Shown one piece after another: positions 19,101-24,464 of a stretch of 64,000 bases of DNA. The notes beneath the pieces are model-generated. The model was not told the origin of the DNA. It searched no databases and saw nothing but the letters and a program-made list of their open reading frames with translations. Each line of letters opens with the position of its first letter. The first letter of the stretch is position 1. This DNA comes from Azospirillum thiophilum (GTDB lineage: Bacteria > Pseudomonadota > Alphaproteobacteria > Azospirillales > Azospirillaceae): assembly GCF_001305595.1 (NCBI RefSeq), contig NZ_CP012402.1:1290910-1354909 (forward strand). Direction: 5' to 3'. Made by a program: the position numbers and the translations under genes.

Positions 19101-22004
19101 AAGCGCCAGAGCCAAGCCGGTTGGAGCGGCGGCGCTCGTGTCTACCGTGACCGTGAAGGCTGCGGAGGACAGGCTGGTGTTGCCTGCGGCGTCGACGGCC
19201 TGGGCCGTCAGCGTGTGCGCACCGGCGGCAAGGCCGCTGGTCGCGATTTCCCAATTGCCCTGGCCGTTGGCCGTCACCGTGCCGAGCGCCAGGGCGCCGT
19301 CGTAGAGCGTCACGCTGCTGCCGGCCGCCGCGGTGCCGGTGACGGTGGGCGCGGTGAGATTGGTGAGGCCGTCCGACGTGCTGCGGCCGCTGTCGGTGGC
19401 GGCGGTCAGCCTCAGGCCGCCCGGCGCGTCCGCCGTGCTGTCGATGGTGACGTTCAGAGTCCCCACGCCGTCCCGCGTGTTGCCTGCCGCATCGCGCGAG
19501 CGGGTGGCGAAGGACCAGTCGCCATCCGCGAAGACGGTGCCGGCCGTCACGGTCCAGGCGCCGGTACCGTCGGCGGTGCCCGTTCCCACCACGCTGCCGG
19601 AAACCAGAAGATCGATGACGCTGTTCGCCTCGGCCGTGCCGGTGAAGGTCGGCGTCTTGACGTTCGTCAGCCGGTCGGAGGAGGAACTGCCGCTGTCCGA
19701 CGCCGCCGTCAGCGACGGGGCGGAGGGGGCGACCGGCGGCGTGGTGTCGATGGTGATGGTGAACGGGCTCGAGGCGGTGCTGCTGTTGCCCGCCAGATCG
19801 ACCGCGCGCGCGGTGAGGGTGTGTGCGCCTTCGCCCAGCGCGCCCAGCGTCAGCTGCCAGACGCCGCTCCCGTCGGCGGTCGCGCTGCCGAGAAGATTGC
19901 TGGAGTCCTTGTACAGGCTTACGACGGAGTTCGCCTCCGCCGTGCCGACGATGACCGGGGTGTTGACGTTGGTCAGGTTGTCGCCGAGCGTCCCGGTATC
20001 GCTCGCCGTCGCCAGCGCCACACCGGTGGGGGCCGCCACCGCGGTGTCCACCGTGAGCGTGAGGCCGGCAGAGGCCGCGCTCGTGTTGCCGGCGGTGTCC
20101 ACCGCGCGGGCGGTCAGGGTGTGGCCGCCCTCGGAAACCGCCGACGTGGAGATCGACCAGGCGCCGACGCCGTTGGCGGTCGTCGTTCCGACGCTCGCAC
20201 CGTCGAGATAGAGGGTGACCGTGCTTCCGGCCTCCGCCGTGCCCGTCACGGTCGGCGCCGTGATGTTGGTGATGCCGTCAGAGGACGAGCGGCCGCTGTC
20301 CGACCCCGGCGTGTAGGACAGGGTCGGCGCGGTCGGCGCCGTCGCGTCGATGGTCAGCAGCAGCCCGCCCGACGCCTCGCTCTCCATGCCGGAGGAGACG
20401 GTTTTCGCCGTCATCGTCCAGGTGCCGTCGGCGAGCGCCGTGGTCGCCGTGATCGTCCACTGGCCGGATCCGTCGGCGGTTCCGCTGCCCAGCGCGGTGC
20501 CGTTGCCATAGAGATTGACGACGCTGCCCGCCGCTGCCGTCCCGGTCAGGGTCGGCAGCGTCGTGTTCGTCTTGAAATCGCCCGGCGTGCCGCTGTCCGA
20601 ACCGGGGCTGAGAGTGGGGGCCGATGGCGCGGTCACCGCGACCGGGAACACCAGAACCCGCTCGGTGTTGCCGATCTCGATGGCTTGACCGCCCACGAAG
20701 ACGGTATCGATCCCGGACACATAGACGGTGCCCGAGGCTTCCTCGAACCACACCACGTCGTTGCCGGAGCCGCCGATCAGCGTTTCGACCGCCGACACCG
20801 ACATGGTCATGCCGTTCACGGCGGCAACGCCGGTCGCGGTCACGACGTCGACACCGGCGCTGCCGACCAGCGTTTCCAGCGCTGCGACCTTGACCGTGTT
20901 GCCGCCGGCGCCCAGCAGCACCGTTTCAGAGCCTGTTTTCCCGATGATCGTCTCGATCGCCCTGACGCTCATCGTGGCGCCTGTATTCCCGAGCACCATC
21001 AGCGCGTCTTCGCCGGCGGTGCCGATCACCGTCTCGAGCGCCTCCACCTGCATGGTGTTGCCGACGGTGTTCCAGGCGATGGGGCCATCGCCAACGATCG
21101 GCGTTCCATCCCGGAACGTCATGGTGACGACGTCCTTGCCGCCACTGCCGATCAGCGTGTTGAGGCTCGCGACCGTGACGGTGGTGCCGACATCCATCAG
21201 GATGGCGGTGTTGCGGGAACTGGTTCCACCGACGATGGTGTCGATCATCGACACGGAGACAGTACCGCCGCCCGACCTCAAGTCGATCGAGCCGGTCTTA
21301 TAGCCCATCGTGAAGACATCGGTGGCGCTGCTGCCGATCAGCGTCTCGATGAAGCTGGCGCCGATGGTGCTGCCCGTGGAGCCGAGCAGGACGGTATCCC
21401 CGGCCTTGGAGCCGTTGCCGAGAAAGACCTCGATGCCTTTGACGTAGACGGTGTTGTTGCCGCCAGAGACGGTCGCTATGGCATCCACGCCTGACGTGCC
21501 GATCAGCGTCTCGACCGCCGTCACGACGGTGGTGGTTCCCACCTGGCCGCCGGCGCCGAAATTGATGACGTCCTTGCCGGCGCTGCCGACGAGCGATTTC
21601 AGATAGGCCACCGACATCGTGTTGCCGGCGTTGCTCGTCAGGACGATCAGGTTGGTGCCGCTGCTGGCGCCGATGAAGGTCTCGATCGACTCCACCGCCA
21701 TGGTCGTGCCGGTCGATGTGCCGGTGACACGGTCGTTGCCGCCACTGCCGATCAGCGTCTCCAAACCCGAGACGGTGATGGTGTTGCCGCCCGCGCCCGC
21801 CAGTATGATGACGTCCTTGATGACGCTGCCGGGAGAGTTTTTGCCACCGGTGATGTGATCGAGGTTGGTGACCGCAATGGTGTATCCCAGGGAATTCAAC
21901 ACCGCGCCACGCGTGCCGAACCCCTTGATCCCGGACCAGGACTCCGTTTTGGAGAAAATATAGTCCGAACCAGCGCTCAGGGTCAGAGTAGAACCGGCAG
22001 GCAT
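7188..22004 (-). CDS. Giant Ig-like repeat surface protein with RTX and NPDVA C-terminal repeats
   Basis: A 4,938-residue BapA/LapA-like protein. Residues 1-450 hold about 14 short repeats with the core LETLIGS.G.DVV. Residues about 456-4328 are about 39 bacterial Ig-like repeats of 85-90 residues, each with ASDSG...TN..TPT..GTAEA..., GA(W)...L..G.H(T)LTA.A.D.AGN and VTIDT. A SwmB-like Ig domain follows (4328-4425), then a run of ten prolines (about 4431-4441), glycine/aspartate RTX repeats (GGGGDDTIG, GNDTLRGD; about 4635-4710) and four roughly 41-residue NPDVA repeats at the C-terminus. RTX repeats bind calcium and are typical of type I secreted proteins; no secretion genes are in the window. 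I chose ATG at 22004 because GGGGA lies 5 nt upstream; the in-frame GTG at 22016 is the alternative. A role in adhesion or biofilm is inferred from architecture. Confidence 0.9.
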   Translation of the reverse strand: MPAGSTLTLSAGSDYIFSKTESWSGIKGFGTRGAVLNSLGYTIAVTNLDHITGGKNSPGSVIKDVIILAGAGGNTITVSGLETLIGSGGNDRVTGTSTGTTMAVESIETFIGASSGTNLIVLTSNAGNTMSVAYLKSLVGSAGKDVINFGAGGQVGTTTVVTAVETLIGTSGVDAIATVSGGNNTVYVKGIEVFLGNGSKAGDTVLLGSTGSTIGASFIETLIGSSATDVFTMGYKTGSIDLRSGGGTVSVSMIDTIVGGTSSRNTAILMDVGTTVTVASLNTLIGSGGKDVVTMTFRDGTPIVGDGPIAWNTVGNTMQVEALETVIGTAGEDALMVLGNTGATMSVRAIETIIGKTGSETVLLGAGGNTVKVAALETLVGSAGVDVVTATGVAAVNGMTMSVSAVETLIGGSGNDVVWFEEASGTVYVSGIDTVFVGGQAIEIGNTERVLVFPVAVTAPSAPTLSPGSDSGTPGDFKTNTTLPTLTGTAAAGSVVNLYGNGTALGSGTADGSGQWTITATTALADGTWTMTAKTVSSGMESEASGGLLLTIDATAPTAPTLSYTPGSDSGRSSSDGITNITAPTVTGTAEAGSTVTLYLDGASVGTTTANGVGAWSISTSAVSEGGHTLTARAVDTAGNTSAASAGLTLTVDTAVAAPTGVALATASDTGTLGDNLTNVNTPVIVGTAEANSVVSLYKDSSNLLGSATADGSGVWQLTLGALGEGAHTLTARAVDLAGNSSTASSPFTITIDTTPPVAPSAPSLTAASDSGSSSSDRLTNVKTPTFTGTAEANSVIDLLVSGSVVGTGTADGTGAWTVTAGTVFADGDWSFATRSRDAAGNTRDGVGTLNVTIDSTADAPGGLRLTAATDSGRSTSDGLTNLTAPTVTGTAAAGSSVTLYDGALALGTVTANGQGNWEIATSGLAAGAHTLTAQAVDAAGNTSLSSAAFTVTVDTSAAAPTGLALALASDTGVTGDARTNLATPSVTGSAEASSIILLYEGSTLLGQATAGADGNWTVASSALTGDIHTLTARAVDLAGNTSVASGGVTVTVDLTAPNAPGALALNSDSGTPGDNRTQVTAPVIAGTAEAGSTVRLYEGGTLLGTGTADLSGAWTVISSSLGEGAHTLTTRAVDTAGNTGAASAAFTITIDQTSATPGGLALSGATNSGSLSDALTNASAPTITGTAEAGATITLYGGGSTASATADGSGNWSATIAGLTEGAHTLTADAVDVAGNTSQLSAGLVISIDRTGPGLSAPTADTAGPSGQFTPILSGTAEANSVVTLYDGSSLGAAVLGIATVGGDGLWTITTPELGGGTYTMTARALDAAGNETITSTSLSVTGRIGTPGGLQLVSDSGVANDRITNVVSPTLTGTALAGATVSLYSGLTLMGTGTADAGTGLWTIASTGTLTTDGTHTLQARIDAYGTVLTSSGLTVTIDTTAPGQPGALALQAGSDSGSVGNDRITNLEAVTITGTAEARSVVTLYRDNGGTALGTVTVSDGGIWSLSTGSLAAGDHTLTAQAVDIAGNTSAASSGLTVTIDRTASAPTGLALATGSDTGLTGDAITSTLAPTITGTAEAGGVVSLYNGSNIVGSATVAGDGTWSVTSSALGSGTHSLTARLVDIVGNTSDPSAAFAVTIDAAAPDAPGGLSIDPADDSGARDNVTNIGTQTVTGTAEAGATVILYDGATALGTQVATGGVWTIGTGTLGAGEHTLTARAIDAAGNTGAASAALTVTIDLSTPAPSGLALTAASDTGYSSTDRITNSTTLSLTGSAEANSTVTLYDGMSGSLTPLATLVADGGGAWSYTGTAFAEGTHTLTATAVDPSGNTSSGAGTLVVTVDLTVDAPGAPVLALASDTGVTGDGLTRLLAPTFTGTVEAGAVVSLYDGANFVGMGTANGSGVYSIETPLSNGAHTVTARVVDAAGNATAAASAPLIITIDAIAPDAPSAPLLDSASDSSTQGDFITSDATPTVTGTAEALSIVHLYSGGASVGMATADGTGAWTITAGSLSDGANTLTVRAVDAAGNTSSASGQLLLTIDTTPPTPGGLALTAATDSGRVGNDAVTSVTAPVITGTAQAGSIITLYYPDGTTVLGGATADSLGQWSVASPTLGEGLYTLSAHAVDPAGNTALVSAALIVNIDLTVLPSSAPSLTAGSDTGLTGDLLTRDTTPTVSGSAEALSVITLYDGATLVGTGTADGSGNWTVTTGTLINGDHTLVARVTDLAGNNTAAASGPLIVTIDTENVTMSNLALAAGDDTGESASDGLTKLATPTIVGTAESFSVVTLYEGNVSVGSATADANGAFSLTTNALSEGSHSLTALSVDRAGNTSTVSSNLVLSVDLSTPQPSLLMAVASDSGVSNSDRITNISILPLSGTAEANSTIVLYDGPTAFGTVQADSLGNWSLLSPSLSAGSHSLTAQATDLAGNSSTSTALVVTIDTAAAMPSLDLSAASDTGVTGDRLTNDSTPDITGTTEAGGFVSLYEGSTLRGTTTADGTGLWTITSGQMGNGTHTLTARGMDAAGNTSDLSSAVVITIDTVVPNAPTGVTLAPSSDSGASNTDRLTNIATPTLSGSAEANSTVTLYSGATAVGTATAGGNGGWTVTTASLADGVNTLTVTAADAAGNTSAASSPLTVTIDTTAAAPGTPVLDAAYDSGSSSADGVTNIVNPTISGTGEAGSVVTLYDGGVSYGSATVNGLGVWSIATGTLVPGTRTLTASAVDRAGNSSVASAGLVITIDTSAAAPGTPTLAVDSGISNTDRLINTGSPTLTGTAEANGLVRLYDGSSLIGSGTADGSGAWTIAASGLGAGAHTLSARMVDAAGNTSDPSTTLTITVDTTAPGAPGTPVLSVGSNSGSTADLVTSAFTPTITGSAEANSIVMLYDGLTALGTVTANGSGAWSIATPSLADGLHTLSAVALDPAGNTSAASAALTVTIDTTAAAPTALALAAASDTGLAGDNLTSATTPTITGRAEAGSVVTLLEGSTPLGTATADSKGAWSITTTALAGGTGTAHSLFATIVDVAGNTSTASVALNFTIDTVPDAVSIELAQLSDTGSSNSDRITSDTMPTLSGIVGTDNAGTLGPGRTVIITSAFDGGSAQAIGTVVANATTGAWSFTPSGSLAAGVYNFGVSSFDNAGNPGVNGVTVTIDLTADKPGGLALATGSDSGRDTTDNKTNVTTPTIAGTAEAGSIVTLYDNGASVGTVTASGLGTWSFTTPTRADGTHTFTARAVDVTNNTSDLSDELIVTISTQAAAPGGLDLTTDSGSSATDDRTNVASPTIRGTAEASNIVMLYDGGAMVGMSTAGVDGNWTVQAIGLGDGTHTLTATTVDQFGTTSVASAALLVTIDTAAPQPSSLVLTAGSNSGSTADLVTNSATPVLSGTAEPGSVVTLYDGATLLNTTTSDGAGAWTMSSTSLSAGTHSLTVISQDVAGNTGAASAPLVITIDLASTTPSGLGLGTGSDSGAATNDRITNVATPTVLGMAEANSVVTLHDDVSGQDVGTATADGSGIWSIAVASTLADGTHSLTATAVDVAGNTSAAGVIVVTIDTTAAVPTTPVLTAGSDLGSSNSDRLTADSTPTVSGSAEANSIITLYDGGVFVGLGTAGSDGQWSVTAGALTEGEHTLTVRATDVAGNTSDASGGLVVTIDVTTAVRSIMQASGSAEANSVVTLYEGVNLAGEGITLFGTVTADGNGHWTLTASDLGVADRTLTAVAPGANSGTASPSASPLVTIDLVTPVRSMLLTQASDTGAERNDLLTTDTTPTLIGMVEADSVVTLYDGNSVVGTTTADGSGAWTITSATLGSGLRQLSVTAVDKAGNTATSASGLAVTIDTTAPSAPGLPVLSSDSNSGYLNNLVTNVRQPVLTGNAEANAHILLFANGTLVGETDADASGNWSGSTSTLTVGSQAMTVMAVDAAGNTSSASSALTLTITPESTAPTSMDLAPASDSGVSADRLTNDRTPTIIGSAVANSVVTLYDYITVVGTGTADGSGLWSITAGSLTGSSYTFTATALDPDGVESPLSAPFVFSIDTTAPTAPTGLDLADDSDTLTNDATPPITGTAEAGSTVLLYDGSTLVGSATAGGGGVWTVSPSSALSDAAHSLTVRAVDAAGNTSAASSVLVVTVDTVAAAPGALDLTTDSGASSTDNLTNVATPTIVGTAEAGNRVVLYDGDTALGTAVAGGGGLWTVAAASLSDAMRTLTAKAFDDAGNTSAASGGLIVTIDTAAAAPTGLHLADDPDTLTNDPTPAIAGTAEAGSTIVLYEGALALGTVTADSSTGAWSLSPASLGEGAHTLTATAVDLAGNSSSASSALIVTVDTVAPTLLAALSVNSAVLTLTFAEAVSLAAAPHQTTGMSVLVDGTARAILAAAGTGSNTVTLTLESAVSHGQTVTFSYDPALTGSALSDEAGNEMASLVGQAIVNATPSPPPPPPPPPPAPTTVVDGVPLTTTTGTDTMGRTTESVVIASVTENRTETDTKTSLADVPLAGTAADPVLQASLPVGVGMTSTGVTSGMTLGELSAAFSSQLGTLGIDAPSSSTVPNAGLTQLLPSTTTVTLRSVTPTVASGVSPTAPITITGTAPAGQASAVLLDARSLPAGMVVNLQNVDYAVITGAVTVGGGAGSNVAIGDSANQTIILGVDDDTLRGGGGDDTIGSREGRDLLYGDAGNDLVFGGLGYDRLQGGTGNDTLRGDEGVDAVRIEANFADVVLARGAYAELTMTSGVLGIDSLQGVELLRFDDRVELVDAPDAPITKFGMGLFSEVSYLAANPDVAQAVARGDFASGLQHYQTHGFAEPRLGVVSLDERFYLAQNPDVAAAVARGELASGLQHYMAFGAKEGRDPNALFDEAWYLERNPDVAAALQAGVFDNGYEHYEIYGWKEGRTPSAWMDTSAYLRDNPDVAIAGIDPLSHFLDFGYREGRTIRAVDTGLWLS
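7190..7715 (-). repeat. Four NPDVA repeats at the C-terminus of the giant protein
   Basis: Four consecutive units of about 41 residues share the pattern YL..NPDVA.A......G..HY...G..EGR. The copies read SYLAANPDVAQAV, FYLAQNPDVAAAV, WYLERNPDVAAAL and AYLRDNPDVAIAG. This module is common at the ends of alphaproteobacterial secreted and surface proteins; its function is not established. Confidence 0.85.
7880..8100 (-). repeat. RTX calcium-binding nonapeptide repeats
   Basis: Tandem glycine/aspartate nonapeptides of GGxGxDxLx type are visible, for example GGGGDDTIG, GREGRD-like, GDAGNDLVF, GGLGYDRLQ and GGTGNDTLR. In known RTX proteins such repeats fold into a calcium-bound parallel beta-roll and mark type I secretion substrates. 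Confidence 0.85.
9020..20635 (-). repeat. About 39 tandem Ig-like repeats encoding the stalk of the giant protein
   Basis: By reading the translated sequence I count about 39 units of 85-90 residues (roughly 265 bp each). Each opens with a PG(G/A)L.L...SDSG or SDTG segment and ends with VTIDT. DNA similarity between units is divergent rather than identical. One unit near 10790-11060 lacks the SDSG...TPT opening, and one near 12600-12890 carries an insertion around the GTDNAG segment. Confidence 0.85.
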
Positions 22005-22020
22005 AACAGTCCCCACTTGA

Positions 22021-22041
22021 AAGCTTCCCGGCAGGAAGCTT
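22021..22041 (-). promoter_or_regulatory. Leader hairpin just upstream of the giant gene start
   Basis: A perfect inverted repeat (AAGCTTCC, 5-nt loop, GGAAGCTT) ends 16 nt before the ATG at 22004 and close to its GGGGA ribosome-binding site. In the mRNA it would form an 8-bp hairpin next to the initiation region, a position suited to translational control. The function is inferred. Confidence 0.5.
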
Positions 22042-22079
22042 GACGATCACGACTTCAAGACATGCATCGCGCGAAAAGA

Positions 22080-22129
22080 TCCGTCCTTTGGCGTAGTCCG
22101 GAGTCGTTTAATTTTTCCCAAAGGACGGA
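22080..22129. promoter_or_regulatory. Twelve-base inverted repeat in the giant gene leader
   Basis: TCCGTCCTTTGG (22080-22091) and CCAAAGGACGGA (22118-22129) are exact reverse complements separated by 26 bp. This may be a looped operator or a stem in the untranslated leader of the giant gene. No T run follows it on the minus strand, so a terminator is less likely. Confidence 0.45.
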
Positions 22130-22189
22130 CCGTAGCAACCCTAAGAGGCGGCGCCCAAAGGAGTCCAGGCTTAAAGTCGGTCGATTTGT

Positions 22190-22335
22190 GACAATAAACT
22201 ATATTAACGATTCATTAATGCATATTAACAAATATTAAAGAATGGATTCAATGGATCGGAACACAATAAAACTTCCCATCAGATTGCGACCTCTTGATTG
22301 AAGAATTGTATAGTCTATATTTTTTTTCAAGCGGG
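22190..22335. promoter_or_regulatory. AT-rich island in the 585-bp gene-free gap upstream of the giant gene
   Basis: The gap 22005-22589 contains no supportable gene. Within it this stretch is strongly AT-rich in an otherwise very GC-rich window, with several TTAA and ATTAA steps and an eight-T run at about 22320-22327. It is the probable promoter region of the giant gene. A minus-strand TTGTTA box with TTAATA 18 nt downstream is one weak sigma-70-like candidate. Such islands are often targets of H-NS- or MucR/Ros-type regulators in proteobacteria; binding here is a guess. From 22336 to 22560 I see nothing identifiable. Confidence 0.4.
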
Positions 22336-22589
22336 CAGGCGCGGACATGGGAGCAAGGAGGGAGTAACGTCTGCACCAAGCTGGCCAACAGGGCCGATCT
22401 ACATCGTCCGGTTAGAGGGAAAGCGAGCAATACAGGAAGCGACCCGGCTCACAGCACACAACCCCGAAATGTGGCTCTATACTGTCCACATCAAGAAAAG
22501 CCGGCCGCTCCGGTGCATGTCTCGGCAAGGATTTGCGCCGGTGATCGAGGAGCTGGCCTTCGATGGCGCACCATCGAGCGCCATCGGGA

Positions 22590-24464
22590 TCAAGGGCGAG
22601 TGCGCGACGTCCAACCGTGCCACATGGCCCGGTAAGCCTCCTCCACCGACCACGCGAAGCCACGGTGATCGAGGAGCGCCGAGCCCTCCAGCCGAGCCCG
22701 CATGCCGCGCCGCAGCCGGGAGAGCCTTGCGAGGTCAGCGGCCAACGCCGCCGCAGCTTCGACATAGCCGGCCTCATCCCGGCAAATCAGCTCTTCCAGT
22801 CCGCAACCGGCGAGCAGACTGGCGCCCACCCGCGCCACATGATGGCGGCCGGCGAGCGTGACGACCGGAACTCCCATCCACAGGGCCTCGCATGTCGTGG
22901 TCGTGCCGTTGTAGGGAAAAGGGTCGAGCGCCACGTCCAGCCGGTCATAGGCCCGCAGATGATCGGCCACGGACTCCGTCGGCGTCAGAAGCTCGATCCG
23001 CTCGGGCCGCACGCCCCGGCGGGCGAAGTCGTGACGGATAGCGCTCCGCACCCCGGCGTCCTCGAAGCCCACGCTCTTCAGCAGCAACCGGGCCGACGGC
23101 ACCCGCGTCAGCAGGGCGGACCAGACCCGCACCACCTCAGGAGTGACCTTGGCCCGGCCGTTGAAGGAGCCGAAGGTGACGAAGCCGTTGGCGAGCGCCG
23201 GCGGTTCCCCGACCGGTCCGGCGCCGGCCGGCGGCTGGAAGGCGAGAAAGCAGCGCGGCAGCCGGACCAGTCGCTCGGCGTGCCAGCCGTCGGTTTCGCC
23301 CGGCGGGTCGGCGATGGCGTCGGTCAGCCGGCAGTCGACCACCGGCATGCCGGTCGTGTCCGGATAGCCGAGCCATGTGACCTGCACCGGCGCCGGCCGC
23401 CGCGCGAACAGCAGGGGCCGCCCGCCCGCCGTGTGGCCCGCCAGATCGACCAGGACGTCCACGCGGTCCTGCTCCACCAGCGCCGCCGCCGCCGCGTCGT
23501 CGAGATCGGCCAGCGAGCGCCAGCCGGCGGCGAGGGTCTCCATCCGCAAGGTCATGTCGTCCCGCCGCCGCGCGGTGGCGTAGCAGAGGACCTCCACCGC
23601 ACCACGATCATGCTCGCGCAGCAGCGGCTCGATGAAACTGGCGCAGGCATGGTGGCAGAAATCCGGAGACACATAGCCGACCCGCAACCGCCGGTCTGGA
23701 TCGCGGTCATTGGCGAAGCGCTTCGCGCCATCGTAAAGCGGCCGCGCGTGACGCTCGTTCCAGTGCGTATGCGCGCGGGCGATGACTTCGGGCGGAACCC
23801 AGGCGGAGTAATGGAGGGCGAACAGCAGGTTAGAACGCATCAGCGCCATATCCGGGTGATGCTCCAGCCCTTTCTGGAGAATCCCGATCGCCTCGGTGAT
23901 GCGCCCCTGGTCCTTCAGCGCCTCCCCCAGATTGACGAAGGGCTGCGGCAGATCCGGCCGTGCCCGGATCGCCGCCAGATAGCTGTCCACCGCCTGCGTC
24001 AGCGCACCGTCTTCCCGTTGAGTGTCGCCGAGGTTGCTCAGCGCCTCGCCCATGTCCGGGTTCAGGCGGATCGCCCGCCGGTAGGCTGCCTTGGCGCTTT
24101 CACGGTTCTGCGCCGATTTTAGGAGATTTCCGGCATTGAACCAGGACCCGGGAGCCTCCGGGTTGAGCGCGAGCGCGACGCGGATGGCGGCCATCGCCTC
24201 GGCGACGTGCCCCTGGTCGCCGAGCGTGCAGGCGAGATTGCACCGCACGCCCGCGTCTTCCGGCCAGCCCGCCACGGCTGTGCGGAGGCAGAATGCGGCC
24301 TCCTCCCAGCGCCGCGCCCGGCGCAGCAGGACGGCCAGGTTGTTGTTGGCCTGCGGATGGCCGGGCTCCCGCGCCAGCACGGCGCGGTAGCCGGCCTCCG
24401 CCGCCGCGAACCGGCCGCCCTCATGCTCGGCCAGCGCGGCGGCGAAGGCCTCCTCCGTTCCCAT
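22590..24464 (-). CDS. TPR protein with GT41 (O-GlcNAc transferase/SPINDLY-like) catalytic domain
   Basis: 624 residues. Residues 1-230 are tetratricopeptide repeats (AEAGYRAVLAREPGHPQANNN and six or so similar units). From about 245 to 610 there is a GT41 catalytic region: RVGYVSPDFCHHA near 258 with the family's histidine, VDVLVDLAGHT, VTWLGYPDTTG, and DPFPYNGTTTT followed by EALWMGVPVVTL near 513. GT41 enzymes transfer a sugar, usually GlcNAc, from a UDP donor to Ser/Thr of cytoplasmic proteins, and the TPRs select the substrate. The ATG shares one base with the TGA of the preceding gene (TGATG), so translation is probably coupled. It is the last gene of a three-gene minus-strand operon ending next to the giant protein's promoter region. 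The actual donor and target are not readable from sequence. Confidence 0.88.
   Translation of the reverse strand: MGTEEAFAAALAEHEGGRFAAAEAGYRAVLAREPGHPQANNNLAVLLRRARRWEEAAFCLRTAVAGWPEDAGVRCNLACTLGDQGHVAEAMAAIRVALALNPEAPGSWFNAGNLLKSAQNRESAKAAYRRAIRLNPDMGEALSNLGDTQREDGALTQAVDSYLAAIRARPDLPQPFVNLGEALKDQGRITEAIGILQKGLEHHPDMALMRSNLLFALHYSAWVPPEVIARAHTHWNERHARPLYDGAKRFANDRDPDRRLRVGYVSPDFCHHACASFIEPLLREHDRGAVEVLCYATARRRDDMTLRMETLAAGWRSLADLDDAAAAALVEQDRVDVLVDLAGHTAGGRPLLFARRPAPVQVTWLGYPDTTGMPVVDCRLTDAIADPPGETDGWHAERLVRLPRCFLAFQPPAGAGPVGEPPALANGFVTFGSFNGRAKVTPEVVRVWSALLTRVPSARLLLKSVGFEDAGVRSAIRHDFARRGVRPERIELLTPTESVADHLRAYDRLDVALDPFPYNGTTTTCEALWMGVPVVTLAGRHHVARVGASLLAGCGLEELICRDEAGYVEAAAALAADLARLSRLRRGMRARLEGSALLDHRGFAWSVEEAYRAMWHGWTSRTRP

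Noticed and set aside
9020..20635. Regular ~265-bp periodicity as a CRISPR or satellite array
   Set aside because: The units are divergent coding repeats of an Ig-like protein; there are no short identical repeats with unique spacers.
7116..21494. A 14.4-kb open frame on the plus strand, antisense to the giant protein gene
   Set aside because: It lies in exact codon-on-codon register with the minus-strand gene. In that register stops arise only opposite TTA, CTA and TCA codons, which the gene avoids. The translation is Arg/Gly/Asp-rich without domains.
22561..22586. 9-bp hairpin just after the GT41 gene stop as a terminator
   Set aside because: The stem is perfect, but no T-rich tract follows on the minus strand and the internal GATGG/CCATC repeats allow competing folds. 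Evidence is too weak to call.
22298..22861. Possible 187-residue plus-strand gene in the giant gene's upstream region
   Set aside because: Its second half is antisense to the GT41 gene and it has no recognisable motif; the translation looks non-coding.
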